Positions 20,646 through 27,818 of a stretch of 37,333 nt of DNA are shown piece after piece. Under the pieces are notes generated by a model that saw only the letters and a program-made list of their open reading frames with translations, was not told where the DNA came from and searched no databases. Source of the stretch: Sphingobacteriia bacterium. Lineage in GTDB: Bacteria > Bacteroidota > Bacteroidia > J057 > RFSG01. How positions within the stretch are numbered: the stretch's first letter is position 1; every line of letters starts with the position of its first letter. The position numbers were made by a program, and so were the translations under genes. Location: the NCBI GenBank assembly GCA_009924095.1, contig RFSG01000016.1, positions 1 to 37,333 on the forward strand. Direction: 5' to 3'.

Positions 20646-21824
20646 ATGTTTTGCTTAAACACTGCAGCCATTCTTGAAAACCTGAGAGGAAGTGATTCTG
20701 TACAAATTTTGTCGGAATACGAGTTTCAAAAGCCAAGGTTGGCAAATAAAATACGTGGTTCCAGATGGTTAGTGGCAGGAGGAGCTGGTAGTATTGGTGC
20801 AGCTTTTATTGAACAACTGTTTTCGTTTCAACCCGAGTATGTTTCAATTGTGGATCCAGACGAAAACCGATTGGCAGAATTGGTGCGGGATTTACGCAAC
20901 CAATATCCGGCTGATTTCTTAAGGGGATTACGAACGTATTCCATAGGATTGGGTGACCCTTGGTTTGCGGATTGGTTGCGGTGTCAGCCTACTTTAGATT
21001 ATGTGGCTAGTTTTGCTGCTCGAAAGCATGTTCGAGCGGAGCGAGATCCTTGGTCGGCACAGGCGATGTTGTTCACCAATGTTACTTCACATACCCAATT
21101 TTTAGAAGCCTTATCTTCAAGGGCAGGTGACTTGCAAAATGTTTTTATCGTTTCTACCGATAAAGCTGCAGATCCCTTAAGTTTAATGGGCGCATCAAAG
21201 CGATTACTAGAAAAAATCCTGTTTGGGTATGTCAATCGGTTTCCAGTAAGCACCAGCAGATTTGCCAATGTTTTGTTTTCAGCAGGAAGTTTAAGTGAAG
21301 CATTTTTGTTTCGCTTGCAAAAAAAGCAACCCATAGCTTTTCCTGAGGATATTCAACGGTATATGATCAGTAGGGAAGAAGGTGCGGCAATTTGTTTAAT
21401 GGTTGCTATTCCGAATTCAACACCAGCAATTGTATATCCGAAAGATTTACCCCGTCATGGTTTTTTACCCCTAGCAAAAGAAATCTTATCCCAATTAAAA
21501 CTTATAGGAAAATTGTATGCCTTATCAGAACATACTCGGGCATTGGATATTTTAAATAGAAATTTAGAAGAAGGATATTGGCCGCTGATTGCTACAAGTA
21601 CGCAAACAGGCGGTGAAAAAGACCAAGAGATTTTTTTTGAAGAATCCGAAATTCAATTAGGGTTTCCGATTAAATGTTTCGGGGCTGTTCAAGGTTCACC
21701 AATTCAACAACCGGATATAGATTTTACAAAACCTCCTCAACAATGGTGGGACAAATTACCTGAGATTTTTCCAGGCTTTAATTTGCCCGACTACTCCCGT
21801 CCTTCTTTGGATACGCAGATTTGA
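20646..21824 (+). CDS. CapD/FlaA1-like nucleotide-sugar 4,6-dehydratase family protein
   Basis: 392 residues from the ATG at 20646 (a TTG three codons earlier lies inside the promoter-like element). It is an extended short-chain dehydrogenase with an N-terminal Rossmann fold: VAGGAGSIGAAFIEQL (NAD(P)-binding GxGxxG), the acidic end of the second strand (SIVDPDENRLAEL), and the family signature VSTDKAADPLSLMGASKRL, where CapD/FlaA1 proteins carry S-T-D-K-A and M-G-x-[ST]-K. Relatives convert UDP-GlcNAc to a 4-keto-6-deoxy sugar for surface polysaccharides. The usual N-terminal membrane domain of full-length CapD is absent. The last ~100 residues are poorly conserved, and no polysaccharide gene cluster surrounds it, so the exact substrate is open. 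It is convergent with the kyn operon. Confidence 0.78.
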   Translation: MFCLNTAAILENLRGSDSVQILSEYEFQKPRLANKIRGSRWLVAGGAGSIGAAFIEQLFSFQPEYVSIVDPDENRLAELVRDLRNQYPADFLRGLRTYSIGLGDPWFADWLRCQPTLDYVASFAARKHVRAERDPWSAQAMLFTNVTSHTQFLEALSSRAGDLQNVFIVSTDKAADPLSLMGASKRLLEKILFGYVNRFPVSTSRFANVLFSAGSLSEAFLFRLQKKQPIAFPEDIQRYMISREEGAAICLMVAIPNSTPAIVYPKDLPRHGFLPLAKEILSQLKLIGKLYALSEHTRALDILNRNLEEGYWPLIATSTQTGGEKDQEIFFEESEIQLGFPIKCFGAVQGSPIQQPDIDFTKPPQQWWDKLPEIFPGFNLPDYSRPSLDTQI

Positions 21825-21834
21825 TAAATTAAAA

Positions 21835-21871
21835 TATAATATTAAATCATACAATATAATAAAATATTATA
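21835..21871. repeat. AT-only inverted repeat between convergent genes
   Basis: A 9-bp perfect inverted repeat, TATAATATT at 21835-21843 and AATATTATA at 21863-21871, lies in the 62-bp AT-only spacer between the CapD-like gene and the convergent lipoprotein gene. It resembles the AT-only hairpins after the porU2-like gene. It may serve as a bidirectional terminator; a chance product of base composition is also possible. Confidence 0.35.
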
Positions 21872-21886
21872 CATTATTGGCTCAGA

Positions 21887-22438
21887 TTAATTTATCCTAC
21901 AAGTAAACGCGATGGGTTTCTCAAGGGGTTGTAATTGCGCGCGTAAGGCTAAAATTAATTCTTCCCATTGTTTATTGGTAAAACCATCTGATGCTTCTAA
22001 TTGAACTAAGTAGTTTTTATATGTCCACAAAAAACAAGGGGGGTTAACCAATTTTTCTTTTTGAATTTCTTTTTCTCGACAATAAAGATCAAAGGTTTGT
22101 CGGGCAAATCTTTGATTACTGAAGGTTAGTAAATATACCGAAACCATTGGAGCAATACTATCTGAAGGTATATGGGTATTCGTATAAAACATACGACTAA
22201 CACCTCTTACTTTTTTCCAGGAAGGATACGGGATTTTTTCCCCTGATACGGGTTGATACCGTAATCCAATCCCTTGAAATTCTGGATAGGTAATGGACAT
22301 CCAACTTCGAAAGCCTTCTAAACGGAGTAGAATGGGCGATGCTTCAGCATGGGGGTCTCCTGATAAATTGCAACTATTGAGGAGATACCCAATTAGGCAT
22401 AGGAAGCTAATCGTAATTAATTTATGCCTTGAAACCAT
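21887..22438 (-). CDS. Lipoprotein of unknown function, last gene of the kyn operon
   Basis: 183 residues from the ATG at 22438, chosen because it places a clean lipoprotein signal peptide at the N-terminus (MVSRHKLITISFLCLIGY, then LLNSC with the lipidated Cys at 23); upstream in-frame codons would only add residues that overlap kmo further. The mature part is a mixed alpha/beta domain (ILLRLEGFRSWMSITYPEF, VSVYLLTFSNQRFARQTFDLYC, CFLWTYKNYLVQLEA) with two downstream cysteines in addition to a C-terminal one. I do not recognise the family. The start codon lies 22 nt inside the end of kmo, which suggests translational coupling with the kynurenine genes, although no role in that pathway is evident. 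Confidence 0.7.
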   Translation of the reverse strand: MVSRHKLITISFLCLIGYLLNSCNLSGDPHAEASPILLRLEGFRSWMSITYPEFQGIGLRYQPVSGEKIPYPSWKKVRGVSRMFYTNTHIPSDSIAPMVSVYLLTFSNQRFARQTFDLYCREKEIQKEKLVNPPCFLWTYKNYLVQLEASDGFTNKQWEELILALRAQLQPLEKPIAFTCRIN

Positions 22439-23760
22439 TGGTCTGCAATTTCCCAATTTACCTGACTCACCTCTGTAATATTGGCACAAAGCTGATCCAA
22501 TAAGCGATCTTGTACTGCTCCTTTTTCTTGGGCAATATGATATGGAATGGTGCTAAAGGAAACCAAGGCATATCGGGAAATAAAATGTTGAGGATATCTT
22601 TGTTCCAGTTGTTGTTCAACTTTTTTCCTGAGCAAAAATTCAGGATGAGCAACCTTATCCCGCATTTCGATAAAATTTTCAAGAGCCATATTCGCAATTG
22701 CATCTGCATTCGGTTTCCGGGATTTACTAAATGCTTGAAAACATTCCAACCAATTGTTTGGATGTTTTTCTATCCATTGATCTAATTCAACACAATCTTC
22801 AAAGGAGCAATTCATACCTTGTCCAAAGAAAGGAACAACTGCATGGGCAGCATCTCCTAACAGCACAACCTTATCTTCATAATTCCAGGGCTCGGATTTA
22901 ACCGTCATCAAACTTGCGGTAGGGTTATGAAAGAACTCTTGCGTTAAGTTTGGCATTAAAGGAACAGCATCTGGAAATTCACTGGAGAAAAATGCAAGTA
23001 CCTTCTCTTCCGTATTTAAATCATCAAAGCCATGGGTACCTGAATAAGGGAAGAACAAAGTACAAGTAAAAGTACCATCTGGATTGGGTAATGCGATCAT
23101 CATAAACGAACCTCTTGGCCAAATATGTAATGCATTTTTTTCTAATTGAAATCCTCCATCCGGCAGAGCGGGAATCGTTAACTCTTTATAACCATGTTCT
23201 AAATAAGATTGAGAATAATTAAATCGTCCGGCTTTCATCATATCCATTCTTAAAGCAGAAGCTGAACCATCCGTTCCGATCACGGTTTGCCCGGTAACGT
23301 TAACAGCTTCTCCATTCGGGTTTTCCAGATGTACCGTTCCGGAAGTCAAATCAATACCCGTGCATTTATGGGTAAAGAAGATTTCCACTCCGGGTTGGAG
23401 TGAAGCAAGGTCCATCAGTTTTTTATTTAATTCTCCACGTGATACAGACCAGATTACTTCATTTTCTTTTATTCCGTAAGGTTGAAAACTAAGACTACTA
23501 TCTTTTCCATGAATCATTCTTCCTTTCATGGGGATAGCGAGTTCCATGATTTCATCCAACATTCCTACTGCTTTAAGCGCATGGATGCCTCTTTCAGATA
23601 GGGCCAGGTTAATCGAACGTCCGGCACTTAGGGAATGCTTACGCATATCTGGTCTGCGCTCATACAGGTTTACTTTATATCCTCGGCGGGATAAAAAGAT
23701 GGCTAACAAGGAGCCAGACAAACCCGCTCCAATTAAGACCACAGGTTGTTCATTTTTCAT
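22417..23760 (-). CDS. kmo: Kynurenine 3-monooxygenase
   Basis: 447 residues. A FAD-dependent aromatic hydroxylase that converts L-kynurenine to 3-hydroxykynurenine with NADPH and O2. The N-terminus carries the FAD dinucleotide motif VVLIGAGLSGSLLAIFL (GxGxxG at residues 11-16) and the acidic/Arg strand LYERRPDMRK; RSINLALSERG is a KMO-typical active-site segment; the second FAD motif GDAAHAVVPFFGQGMNCSFED begins at Gly302. Length and motif order match bacterial KMO. The C-terminal region has helical segments but no strong membrane anchor. It lies 49 nt downstream of kynU on the same strand, and its end overlaps the lipoprotein start. Confidence 0.95.
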   Translation of the reverse strand: MKNEQPVVLIGAGLSGSLLAIFLSRRGYKVNLYERRPDMRKHSLSAGRSINLALSERGIHALKAVGMLDEIMELAIPMKGRMIHGKDSSLSFQPYGIKENEVIWSVSRGELNKKLMDLASLQPGVEIFFTHKCTGIDLTSGTVHLENPNGEAVNVTGQTVIGTDGSASALRMDMMKAGRFNYSQSYLEHGYKELTIPALPDGGFQLEKNALHIWPRGSFMMIALPNPDGTFTCTLFFPYSGTHGFDDLNTEEKVLAFFSSEFPDAVPLMPNLTQEFFHNPTASLMTVKSEPWNYEDKVVLLGDAAHAVVPFFGQGMNCSFEDCVELDQWIEKHPNNWLECFQAFSKSRKPNADAIANMALENFIEMRDKVAHPEFLLRKKVEQQLEQRYPQHFISRYALVSFSTIPYHIAQEKGAVQDRLLDQLCANITEVSQVNWEIADQWFQGIN

Positions 23761-23809
23761 CAGAATTGAGGTTTAAATGTTAGTAAAAGTAACAATTGAG
23801 GGAAGGATT

Positions 23810-25114
23810 TTACAAAGAGGAATTAATATCTTTAGTTATTATATCAATTAATAGATTTGCAAACCGATATACATCTGTAAAAGTATTATACAAAGGCACA
23901 GGGGCAACTCTAATCACATCCGGGAATCGCCAATCGGCGATAACGCCTTGTTGGGTTAATTGATGAAACCATTGTTCACCTCTATCTTCTGGGGTTCTGA
24001 TGGATAGTTGACAACCTCTTCTTTGCGGTTCTTTAGGTGTTATAATTTCAATGGGTAAACCCTTAGATTCTTTAGCGGTTAACAATAGAAATTCCAGGTA
24101 GGCCGTAAGTTGTTTGCTCTTATTCAATAATGCAGGCATTCCTGCTTCCATAAACAATTGGTAGGAGGCTCTAAGGGCAGCCATCGAAAGAACTGGGGCA
24201 TTGCTCAATTGCCATGCTTCAGCAGTTTTCATAGGCTCAAAAGTAGGGCCCATTTTAAATCGGGTTTCTACCGTATGTCCCCACCATCCCTCAAATCTAG
24301 GAATTTCTGATTTGCCTAAGTGACGCTGATGAATGAACACACCGCCCACTCCACCAGGGCCTCCATTCAAATACTTATAAGTGCACCAGGCAGCAAAATC
24401 AGCAGCAGAATCATGCAGATTTAGTTCTACATTTCCTGCCGCATGGGCAAGATCAAATCCAATCTTAGCGCCTGCTGCATGTGCTGCCTGCGTAATCCTT
24501 TTAAGATCAAAAAACTCTCCTGTGTAATAATTTATTCCGCCCCATAACACCAAGGCAATTCTATGTCCTTCCTGTGCTAGGTATGCTTCAATATCTTCAG
24601 TTCTAAGGCAATTTTCTCCAGGTCTGGGCCCTAATTCTAATAAATGGGTTTTGGGGTCAAATCCATGAAATCTGAGTTGAGAAGCAACAGCGTATTGGTC
24701 AGAAGGGAAGGCTCCTTTTTCAATGAGAATACAAGGTCTTTCAGGGGTAGGTTGATAAAAAGAAACCATTAACAGATGCAGGTTAACGGTTAGGTGGTTC
24801 ATGTGAACAATTTCTTCGGGAAGGGCACCTACCAAAGTAGCTCCGGGCTCAGTTAAAAAGGTATGGTAAGGCAACCAAGGATGCCTAGCCTCAAAATGCC
24901 CTTCTACTCCTAGTTTTGCCCAGTCTTCTAATTCTTCCTGAATATAACTAGCGGTTTGAAGAGGTTGTAACCCTAGGGAGTTTCCGCATAAATAAATAAC
25001 TGACTTTCCGTTTAGTTTAGGATGATGAAACTTGTCTCTAAATGCTTTCAGGGGGTCTTGAAGATCTGCTTCAGAGGCATAGGAGGCATCAGTAGTAAAT
25101 GATTTCAGATTCAT
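23810..25114 (-). CDS. kynU: Kynureninase
   Basis: 434 residues, a fold-type I PLP enzyme that cleaves 3-hydroxykynurenine (or kynurenine) to 3-hydroxyanthranilate (anthranilate) and alanine. Diagnostic segments are VIYLCGNSLGLQP near the N-terminus, the PLP-aspartate region KIGFDLAHAAGNVELNLHD, and the Schiff-base lysine in WCTYKYLNGGPGG (Lys247). Length matches the family. The start ATG overlaps the stop of the upstream cyclase-family gene by 4 nt (25111-25114), a classic translational-coupling arrangement. Confidence 0.96.
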   Translation of the reverse strand: MNLKSFTTDASYASEADLQDPLKAFRDKFHHPKLNGKSVIYLCGNSLGLQPLQTASYIQEELEDWAKLGVEGHFEARHPWLPYHTFLTEPGATLVGALPEEIVHMNHLTVNLHLLMVSFYQPTPERPCILIEKGAFPSDQYAVASQLRFHGFDPKTHLLELGPRPGENCLRTEDIEAYLAQEGHRIALVLWGGINYYTGEFFDLKRITQAAHAAGAKIGFDLAHAAGNVELNLHDSAADFAAWCTYKYLNGGPGGVGGVFIHQRHLGKSEIPRFEGWWGHTVETRFKMGPTFEPMKTAEAWQLSNAPVLSMAALRASYQLFMEAGMPALLNKSKQLTAYLEFLLLTAKESKGLPIEIITPKEPQRRGCQLSIRTPEDRGEQWFHQLTQQGVIADWRFPDVIRVAPVPLYNTFTDVYRFANLLIDIITKDINSSL

Positions 25115-25941
25115 GGTTCTGAAGGAGTAATGCTATGAACAGGAAAGATAACAGGTCTGGAGGGTGTTGCATCCGCAATAAAAGAAGCAGTTTGTAACGA
25201 CAACAAATAGTTGCCATCCTCTGCTTCTTCTGGAATATAAACCATTTCTGTAATGGTTCGTTGGGAAATTTGACGAGGCGTTTCATGTCCCTTTTCAGGT
25301 AATTGAAACCAGATTCTATGGTTGGATAGAAGGCCCTCATCCCACAATCGATCAATAGAAGGAAAATCTACGAGAAGGTGCTTAAGTCCAGTATTAGATA
25401 GGGATTGCATCGCTTCATGAGAAAAATAGGGGGAAGGTTTTTCTGCATAATCCCAATATTTTTTTTCCAAAGGATTGGGTAACGTACGGATTATTAACGC
25501 CTCACATTCGGGAAGGATTCTTTCAAGCGCAGATTGTAAACTAGAAAGTGTAATGATCCAATCTTCAGGATTAGGGTTCGGGGTATAAGTTTCATGGGTA
25601 TTCGTCCCAGAAACGGGAGTTAGGGTAATTAATACTGCCGGAACAATTAGGGGATTAAAAAGTAAGGGAACCTGTATTCTTTCAGCAGTTAGATGACCTA
25701 TCCCTTCGGTATGGGTTCCATTACAATGTGGAATAAATGAATAAACTTCAAAATTGCAGGATCCCCCTTTTCTTACATCACCAATAAATTCACCTGCTTG
25801 AAAAGCTTGAGCAGAAGCATACGGAACCCCATACGTATTGGGTTGATTTCCATAAAAATCTAGGGGGATAGAAATATCTATTCCAGCTGATAAGTCACTG
25901 GTCAACTTAATAGTATCATATTCTAGGACAATCTTTTTCAT
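25111..25941 (-). CDS. Cyclase-family protein, probable kynurenine formamidase
   Basis: 276 residues, cytoplasmic, PF04199 cyclase/KynB-type metal hydrolase. The metal-binding motif reads HCNGTHTEGIGH (His72, His77, Glu79, His83); in characterised KynB enzymes it is HxGTHxDxPxH, so here the Asp is replaced by Glu, the Pro is absent, and one residue is inserted before the GTH. Hydrolysis of N-formylkynurenine to kynurenine is inferred mainly from position: the gene overlaps kynU by 4 nt and precedes kmo. I give no kynB symbol because the motif differs from the characterised enzymes. The upstream rfaE2 gene overlaps it by 4 nt (25938-25941). Confidence 0.82.
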   Translation of the reverse strand: MKKIVLEYDTIKLTSDLSAGIDISIPLDFYGNQPNTYGVPYASAQAFQAGEFIGDVRKGGSCNFEVYSFIPHCNGTHTEGIGHLTAERIQVPLLFNPLIVPAVLITLTPVSGTNTHETYTPNPNPEDWIITLSSLQSALERILPECEALIIRTLPNPLEKKYWDYAEKPSPYFSHEAMQSLSNTGLKHLLVDFPSIDRLWDEGLLSNHRIWFQLPEKGHETPRQISQRTITEMVYIPEEAEDGNYLLSLQTASFIADATPSRPVIFPVHSITPSEP

Positions 25942-26429
25942 ATAATACCTTTAATTTTATTTACCAATTGGGTTGTAGAAAACCCAGGCGTGAGCGGAAT
26001 CGTAATTACCTGACCTCCATTAGCTATGACGGTACTTGCACCCACAATTGTGTCAGGGGTGTAATCATCTCCTTTCACCAATACATCTGGAACAATCAGA
26101 TCAATTAATTCAGCCGGAGTGTCTTGAGAAAAAGGAATGATCCAATCTACAGATTCCAAGGCGGCCAGTACGCGCATTCTTCCCTCTAAAGACACAAGCG
26201 GGCGTTCAGGACCTTTCAATCGTGAAATTGAATCGTCGGTATTAATGCCAACCCATAAAAAGTCGCCTAAGTTTTTGGCTGCTTCTAAATATTCTACATG
26301 TCCTTTATGGAGGATATCAAAACATCCGTTGGTAAAGACAATTTTCTTCCCTTTAAAACGCAGTCTATTAACGGTCTTGAGAATATGATGCGAGTCGGTA
26401 AGAATTTTATTTGCTGCGGTATAAATCAT
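25938..26429 (-). CDS. rfaE2: D-glycero-beta-D-manno-heptose 1-phosphate adenylyltransferase (HldE C-domain type)
   Basis: 163 residues, a free-standing cytidylyltransferase-like domain. The nucleotide-binding motif is TNGCFDILHKGHVEYL (HxGH at residues 41-44), followed by LWVGINTDDSISRLKGPERPL and a C-terminal TTQLVNKIK helix, matching RfaE domain II. It transfers AMP from ATP to heptose 1-phosphate in ADP-heptose synthesis for LPS. The kinase (RfaE1) domain is separate and not in the window. It is the first gene of the minus-strand operon and overlaps the formamidase gene by 4 nt; a functional tie between heptose activation and tryptophan breakdown is not obvious. Confidence 0.9.
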   Translation of the reverse strand: MIYTAANKILTDSHHILKTVNRLRFKGKKIVFTNGCFDILHKGHVEYLEAAKNLGDFLWVGINTDDSISRLKGPERPLVSLEGRMRVLAALESVDWIIPFSQDTPAELIDLIVPDVLVKGDDYTPDTIVGASTVIANGGQVITIPLTPGFSTTQLVNKIKGII

Positions 26430-26447
26430 GCGTTGGGTAAATCAAAA

Positions 26448-26455
26448 CAAAGGTA
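26448..26455 (-). promoter_or_regulatory. -7 element TACCTTTG before rfaE2 and the kyn operon
   Basis: Read on the minus strand, TACCTTTG matches TAnnTTTG exactly and lies 18 bases before the rfaE2 ATG. It shares the 87-bp divergent spacer with the purD promoter. A clear -33 TTG was not found at the usual distance. Confidence 0.45.
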
Positions 26456-26482
26456 AGTAACCCTTAGGAGGAAGTCGAATAA

Positions 26483-26512
26483 ATTGGAATATGTTTGAAC
26501 CCTGTAAATTTG
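26483..26512 (+). promoter_or_regulatory. Promoter before purD
   Basis: ATTG at 26483-26486 (-33) and TAAATTTG at 26505-26512 (exact -7 consensus TAnnTTTG) are 18 bases apart. Four bases (tgcc) separate the -7 element from the ATG at 26517, so the mRNA is predicted to be nearly leaderless. Confidence 0.55.
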
Positions 26513-26516
26513 TGCC

Positions 26517-27773
26517 ATGCATATTTTTATATTAGGCTCTGGAGCCCGAGAACACTGTTTAGCTTATTATATTTCCAAATCTCCCATGGTTACCCAGCTA
26601 AGTGTTTGGCCAGGAAATGCGGGTACGAATAACTGGAATATTCCTAAACCTGAGTCCATTGACGTTTTAGATTGGATTGTATCCTTGCATGTTGATTTTG
26701 TTTTATTGGGGTCCGAGGATGGGTTGGTGAAGGGATATGTGGATTATTTGCAGAAGGAGGGCGTATTAGTATTAGGTCCTAATCAATCCGGTGCCAGATT
26801 AGAAGGGAGTAAGGCATTTGCAAAAACTTTTATGGAGCGGCATCAAATTCCAACGGCTACCTCCAAGGTCTTTACTCGTCAGGAGCGTTTAGAAGCAGAG
26901 GCATATATTGAACAGCATCCTTTACCCATTGTTATTAAGGCGGATGGTTTGGCTGCAGGCAAGGGGGTTACAGTTGCTATGAAAAGAGAGGAGGCTCGGC
27001 AAGCTTTGAGGCAGTTATGGGAGGGAAATGTATTTGGTGCTGCAGGGGATCAGATTGTTGTTGAGGGATTTCTAAAAGGTCGGGAAGTTTCCGTTTTTGT
27101 TTTAACAGATGGCAAGCGATATTGTGTACTGCCGGAGGCTATGGATTATAAACGCGTAGGGGAGAATCAACAAGGGCCCAATACCGGTGGGATGGGAGCA
27201 ATTTCACCTGTACCGTTTTATACGGAAAATGTAAAAAAGTATATTATAAATAAAGTTATTGAACCTACCATTCTTGGATTACAGAAAGATGGGATTGACT
27301 ATCGGGGGTTTATATTTATTGGATTAATGGTTGATGGGGACCAGGCTTCTGTGGTAGAATATAATGTAAGAATGGGTGATCCTGAGACGCAAGTTGTTTT
27401 TCCAAGGATTGCGGAGGATTTCCTGCCTATATTATTGGAGGCAGCAAAGGGGGAGTTGAGCAAAACTGAAATACAGGTAAGGCCAAATTGCGCAATTACT
27501 ACTGTAGTGGCTAGTGCTGGGTATCCCGGTGCTTACAAAAGTGGTTTAGAAATAGAATGGCCAAACGATATGCCTGCAGGGGTTCAATTATTTTGTAGTG
27601 GGGTTACCCAAAAGGGAGATCAAAAAGTTACCTCTGGAGGTAGGGTTGTTTCCGTTACGGCAATAGGGAAGACTATAGAAGAGGCCTCTATACTTAGCCA
27701 AGAAACCGCTAAAAAAATTAAATTTGATGGCGCTTTTTATCGGAAAGATATAGGGAAGATTTATGGGGATTAA
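26517..27773 (+). CDS. purD: Phosphoribosylamine-glycine ligase (GAR synthetase)
   Basis: 418 residues, an ATP-grasp enzyme that joins glycine to 5-phosphoribosylamine in the second step of purine synthesis. Motifs: MHIFILGSGAREHCLAYYI at the N-terminus, LGPNQSGARLEGSKAF, the ATP-grasp segment PIVIKADGLAAGKGV, GPNTGGMGAISPVPF (near residue 220), and the metal-binding VEYNVRMGDPETQ. Typical PurD proteins read GREHAL at the start; ARE-H-CL here is a minor change. Length matches the family. Convergent with dxs and not linked to other pur genes in the window. Confidence 0.97.
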   Translation: MHIFILGSGAREHCLAYYISKSPMVTQLSVWPGNAGTNNWNIPKPESIDVLDWIVSLHVDFVLLGSEDGLVKGYVDYLQKEGVLVLGPNQSGARLEGSKAFAKTFMERHQIPTATSKVFTRQERLEAEAYIEQHPLPIVIKADGLAAGKGVTVAMKREEARQALRQLWEGNVFGAAGDQIVVEGFLKGREVSVFVLTDGKRYCVLPEAMDYKRVGENQQGPNTGGMGAISPVPFYTENVKKYIINKVIEPTILGLQKDGIDYRGFIFIGLMVDGDQASVVEYNVRMGDPETQVVFPRIAEDFLPILLEAAKGELSKTEIQVRPNCAITTVVASAGYPGAYKSGLEIEWPNDMPAGVQLFCSGVTQKGDQKVTSGGRVVSVTAIGKTIEEASILSQETAKKIKFDGAFYRKDIGKIYGD

Positions 27774-27788
27774 ATAAACGTATATATA

Positions 27789-27815
27789 ATATAACAAGTA
27801 TAATATATAACAAGT
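27789..27815. repeat. Short direct repeat in the purD/dxs spacer
   Basis: ATATAACAAGT occurs at 27789-27799 and again at 27805-27815, 16 bases apart, in a 45-bp AT-rich gap between two convergent genes. No strong hairpin was found. Significance is low given the composition. Confidence 0.3.
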
Positions 27816-27818
27816 TTA

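Noticed and set aside
21887..22438. Lipoprotein as gliding-motility protein GldD
   Set aside because: The length and lipobox fit, but the conserved GldD strand motifs are not present.
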